A DNA stretch of 8,248 nucleotides from JAUWQU01 sp964605095 (GTDB taxonomy: Bacteria > Planctomycetota > Phycisphaerae > SM23-33), in contig CAZSBS010000221.1 of the NCBI GenBank assembly GCA_964605095.1, positions 1 to 8,248 on the forward strand, written 5' to 3'. Below, one piece after another: positions 7,391-8,248 of the stretch. Every line of letters starts with the position of its first letter. Positions within the stretch are counted from its first letter, which is position 1. The notes below the pieces were generated by a model. That model searched no databases. It was given only the letters and a program-made list of their open reading frames with translations, and was not told the origin of the DNA. Made by a program: the position numbers and the translations under genes.

Positions 7391-7407
7391 CCGAGCATTC
7401 GGGATAG
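7391..7407 (+). promoter_or_regulatory. Hairpin motif CCGA-N5-CGGGATAG upstream of the HEAT-repeat gene
   Basis: CCGAGCATTCGGGATAG is the third copy of the motif. CCGA (7391-7394) pairs with TCGG (7399-7402), and the flanking TATCC (7388-7392) can also pair with GGATA (7402-7406). It ends one base before the proposed -35 of the downstream gene, much as the copy at 7183-7168 does for its gene. Confidence 0.45.
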
Positions 7408-7408
7408 C

Positions 7409-7437
7409 TTGTGGCCGACCGGCCACGGCGATATGAT
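7409..7437 (+). promoter_or_regulatory. Candidate promoter of the HEAT-repeat gene with a palindrome in its spacer
   Basis: TTGTGG (7409-7414; 3 of 6 to the -35 consensus) and TATGAT (7432-7437; 5 of 6 to the -10 consensus) are 17 bases apart. Transcription would start near 7444, 28 bases before the ATG. The palindrome GTGGCCG-AC-CGGCCAC (7411-7426) overlaps the -35 and fills most of the spacer, as a repressor operator would. The -35 match is weak. Confidence 0.35.
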
Positions 7438-7471
7438 GAACGCCACAGTACCACAAGACTAAGGAAGAGCG

Positions 7472-8248
7472 ATGGCATCAACACGTGGGATCCAATTGAG
7501 CGTGACGGAGACGGTCAGCAGGACGGCTGCGCGGCTGGGTTGCGTGCTGGCGTTGGCCGTTGTTTGTGGGTCGCCCGCCGCCGGGATTTCCGAGCAAGCC
7601 GCACAGGGTGACGCCGACGTCGCGGCGCTGATCGCGGCAGGGGTGAAGCCGGATGCCGCGGGGCTCAGCGAGTACCTGAAGCATTTCCTTCCGAGCGCGT
7701 CTTATTCGGATCGGGTTTCTCAGTTGATCAAGGACCTCGGAGCCGAGGAGTTCACGGTTCGCCAGAGGGCGACCGAGGCGCTGGCTGGTCTGCCGGTGTT
7801 CCCGCAAGAGGCCCTGGAAAAGGCCGCCCAAAGCGAGGACCCCGAGGTCCGAAACCGGGCCAAGGGACTTCTCGAGCGGGGCGAGGACGAGGGCAAGCGC
7901 ACGCTCGTGGCCGCCCTGGCCGTTGTTGCGAAGCAGAAGATCAAGGCCCTCGCAGCCGAGGTGCTGGCGGCCGGGGCGCATTGCCCACAGTCCGACCGGC
8001 CCCTCACCGTGACCGAGGCGCTGGTGGCGACCGTGGCCCTGGAGGACACCGGGATGCTGCGCCGCGCGCTGCGCAGCGAAATGGCATGGCGGCGATCGGC
8101 GGCCGCGGGGCTCAGCGCCTCGCCGCACCGACGTCCGGACCGCCTCGCGGACGGCCACCGGGCGTGCGGACTCCCCGGTCCGGGGCGCCGATCGCGGCAG
8201 TTGCCGATTGGCCGTCGCCGCGAGTGCCAATCGGCAACACCCGCGGCG
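7472..8248 (+). CDS. Secreted HEAT-repeat-like protein, 3' end outside the window; frame damaged near 8080
   Basis: The ATG at 7472 is preceded by AAGGAAGAG (7461-7469). The frame is open to the window edge, about 259 codons. Residues 1-37 look like a Sec signal peptide (arginines, then LGCVLALAVVCGSPAAG). Residues 82-138 carry the HEAT-like planctomycete signature (LIKDLGAEEFTVRQRATEAL, then SEDPEVRNRAKGLLE); such repeats are helical scaffolds for protein contacts, and the partner is unknown. Residues 140-203 continue as helices (AALAVVAKQKIKALAAEVLAAG, then LTVTEALVATVALEDTG). After residue 203 the reading becomes arginine-, proline- and glycine-rich and unlike the rest. The frame two bases further on, from 8080, instead gives NGMAAIGGRGAQRLAAPTS, which fits a further HEAT-type helix. 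A missing base near 8078-8082 (GAAATGG) is therefore likely, either a sequencing error or a real frameshift. Signal peptide and HEAT part are well supported; the C-terminus is not. Confidence 0.7.
   Translation, partial: MASTRGIQLSVTETVSRTAARLGCVLALAVVCGSPAAGISEQAAQGDADVAALIAAGVKPDAAGLSEYLKHFLPSASYSDRVSQLIKDLGAEEFTVRQRATEALAGLPVFPQEALEKAAQSEDPEVRNRAKGLLERGEDEGKRTLVAALAVVAKQKIKALAAEVLAAGAHCPQSDRPLTVTEALVATVALEDTGMLRRALRSEMAWRRSAAAGLSASPHRRPDRLADGHRACGLPGPGRRSRQLPIGRRRECQSATPAA
8200..8238. repeat. Perfect 13-bp inverted repeat at the right edge
   Basis: GTTGCCGATTGGC (8200-8212) and GCCAATCGGCAAC (8226-8238) are exact reverse complements separated by 13 bases. It lies in the region where the HEAT-repeat reading frame has already broken down. 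It could be an assembly or chimera artefact at a contig end, a terminator, or part of an inserted element. Confidence 0.8.

Larger units (their letters stand above)
7052..7471. other. Divergent intergenic region rich in short inverted repeats
   Basis: The 420 bases between the two divergent genes hold both promoters and several further palindromes: CCCGGCCGGG (7192-7201), TGTCCC/GGGACA (7311-7316 and 7323-7328, 6-base loop) and GACCAC/GTGGTC (7349-7354 and 7366-7371). The 10-mer CCACGGCGAT occurs twice (7351-7360, 7423-7432). A 64-codon TTG-started frame (7268-7462) with GAGGAG upstream is open here but was not accepted as a gene. Confidence 0.55.

Noticed and set aside
7268..7462. 64-codon TTG-started frame with GAGGAG 7-8 bases upstream, ending just before the HEAT-repeat gene
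   Set aside because: The spacing is attractive, but the product matches nothing known, third-position GC looks lower than in the neighbours, and the frame contains the hairpin motif and the proposed promoter of the next gene. A leader peptide is not excluded.
7478..8230. 250-codon minus-strand open frame at the right edge
   Set aside because: Opposite strand of the HEAT-repeat gene, which has a ribosome binding site, signal peptide and family signature. The minus reading has none.
1..8248. CRISPR array, tRNA, rRNA or known defence genes
   Set aside because: No regularly spaced repeats of CRISPR length, no cloverleaf-like stretch and no defence-family motif were seen on either strand by eye.

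Overview
The window looks like a piece of a high-GC planctomycete genome, probably Phycisphaerae-like and possibly from an environmental assembly. The phylum call rests on gene content: a giant secreted protein with T5SS/PEP-CTERM-type repeats and a C-terminal VPEP sorting signal, a PDZ plus alpha/alpha-toroid secreted protein of the DUF6288 type, and a secreted HEAT-repeat protein with the 'LG..EF.VRQRATEAL' signature common in planctomycetes. These assignments are from memory of the families, not from a search.

Layout. Bases 1-125 are the last 40 codons of a plus-strand gene that enters from the left. Bases 126-596 hold no gene, but contain a short direct-repeat tract (362-399), a promoter-like region with a hairpin (401-422) and a 5'-leader hairpin (438-460). 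Bases 597-4409 (plus) encode a 1270-residue exported protein: signal peptide, caspase-like/C13-like (clan CD) domain with a visible His128/Cys177 dyad, about 850 residues of beta-rich repeats, a planctomycete C-terminal module, and a PEP-CTERM tail. Bases 4410-4948 are a convergent intergenic region with terminator-like hairpins. Bases 4949-7051 (minus) encode the 700-residue DUF6288-like protein. Bases 7052-7471 are a divergent regulatory region with a good minus-strand promoter, a weaker plus-strand promoter and many short inverted repeats. From 7472 a secreted HEAT-repeat gene runs off the right end. Its last ~170 bases look frameshifted and carry a perfect 13-bp inverted repeat.

How the genes may relate. 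All three main products carry Sec-type signal peptides, so all act outside the cytoplasm. They are not one operon: the first two converge and the last two diverge. The one apparent link is a hairpin motif, CCGA-N3..5-CGGGATA, found upstream of each of the three genes in the direction of its transcription. The most unusual object is the caspase-like domain fused to an exosortase-sorted repeat protein. No defence system, CRISPR array, RNA gene or complete mobile element was seen.
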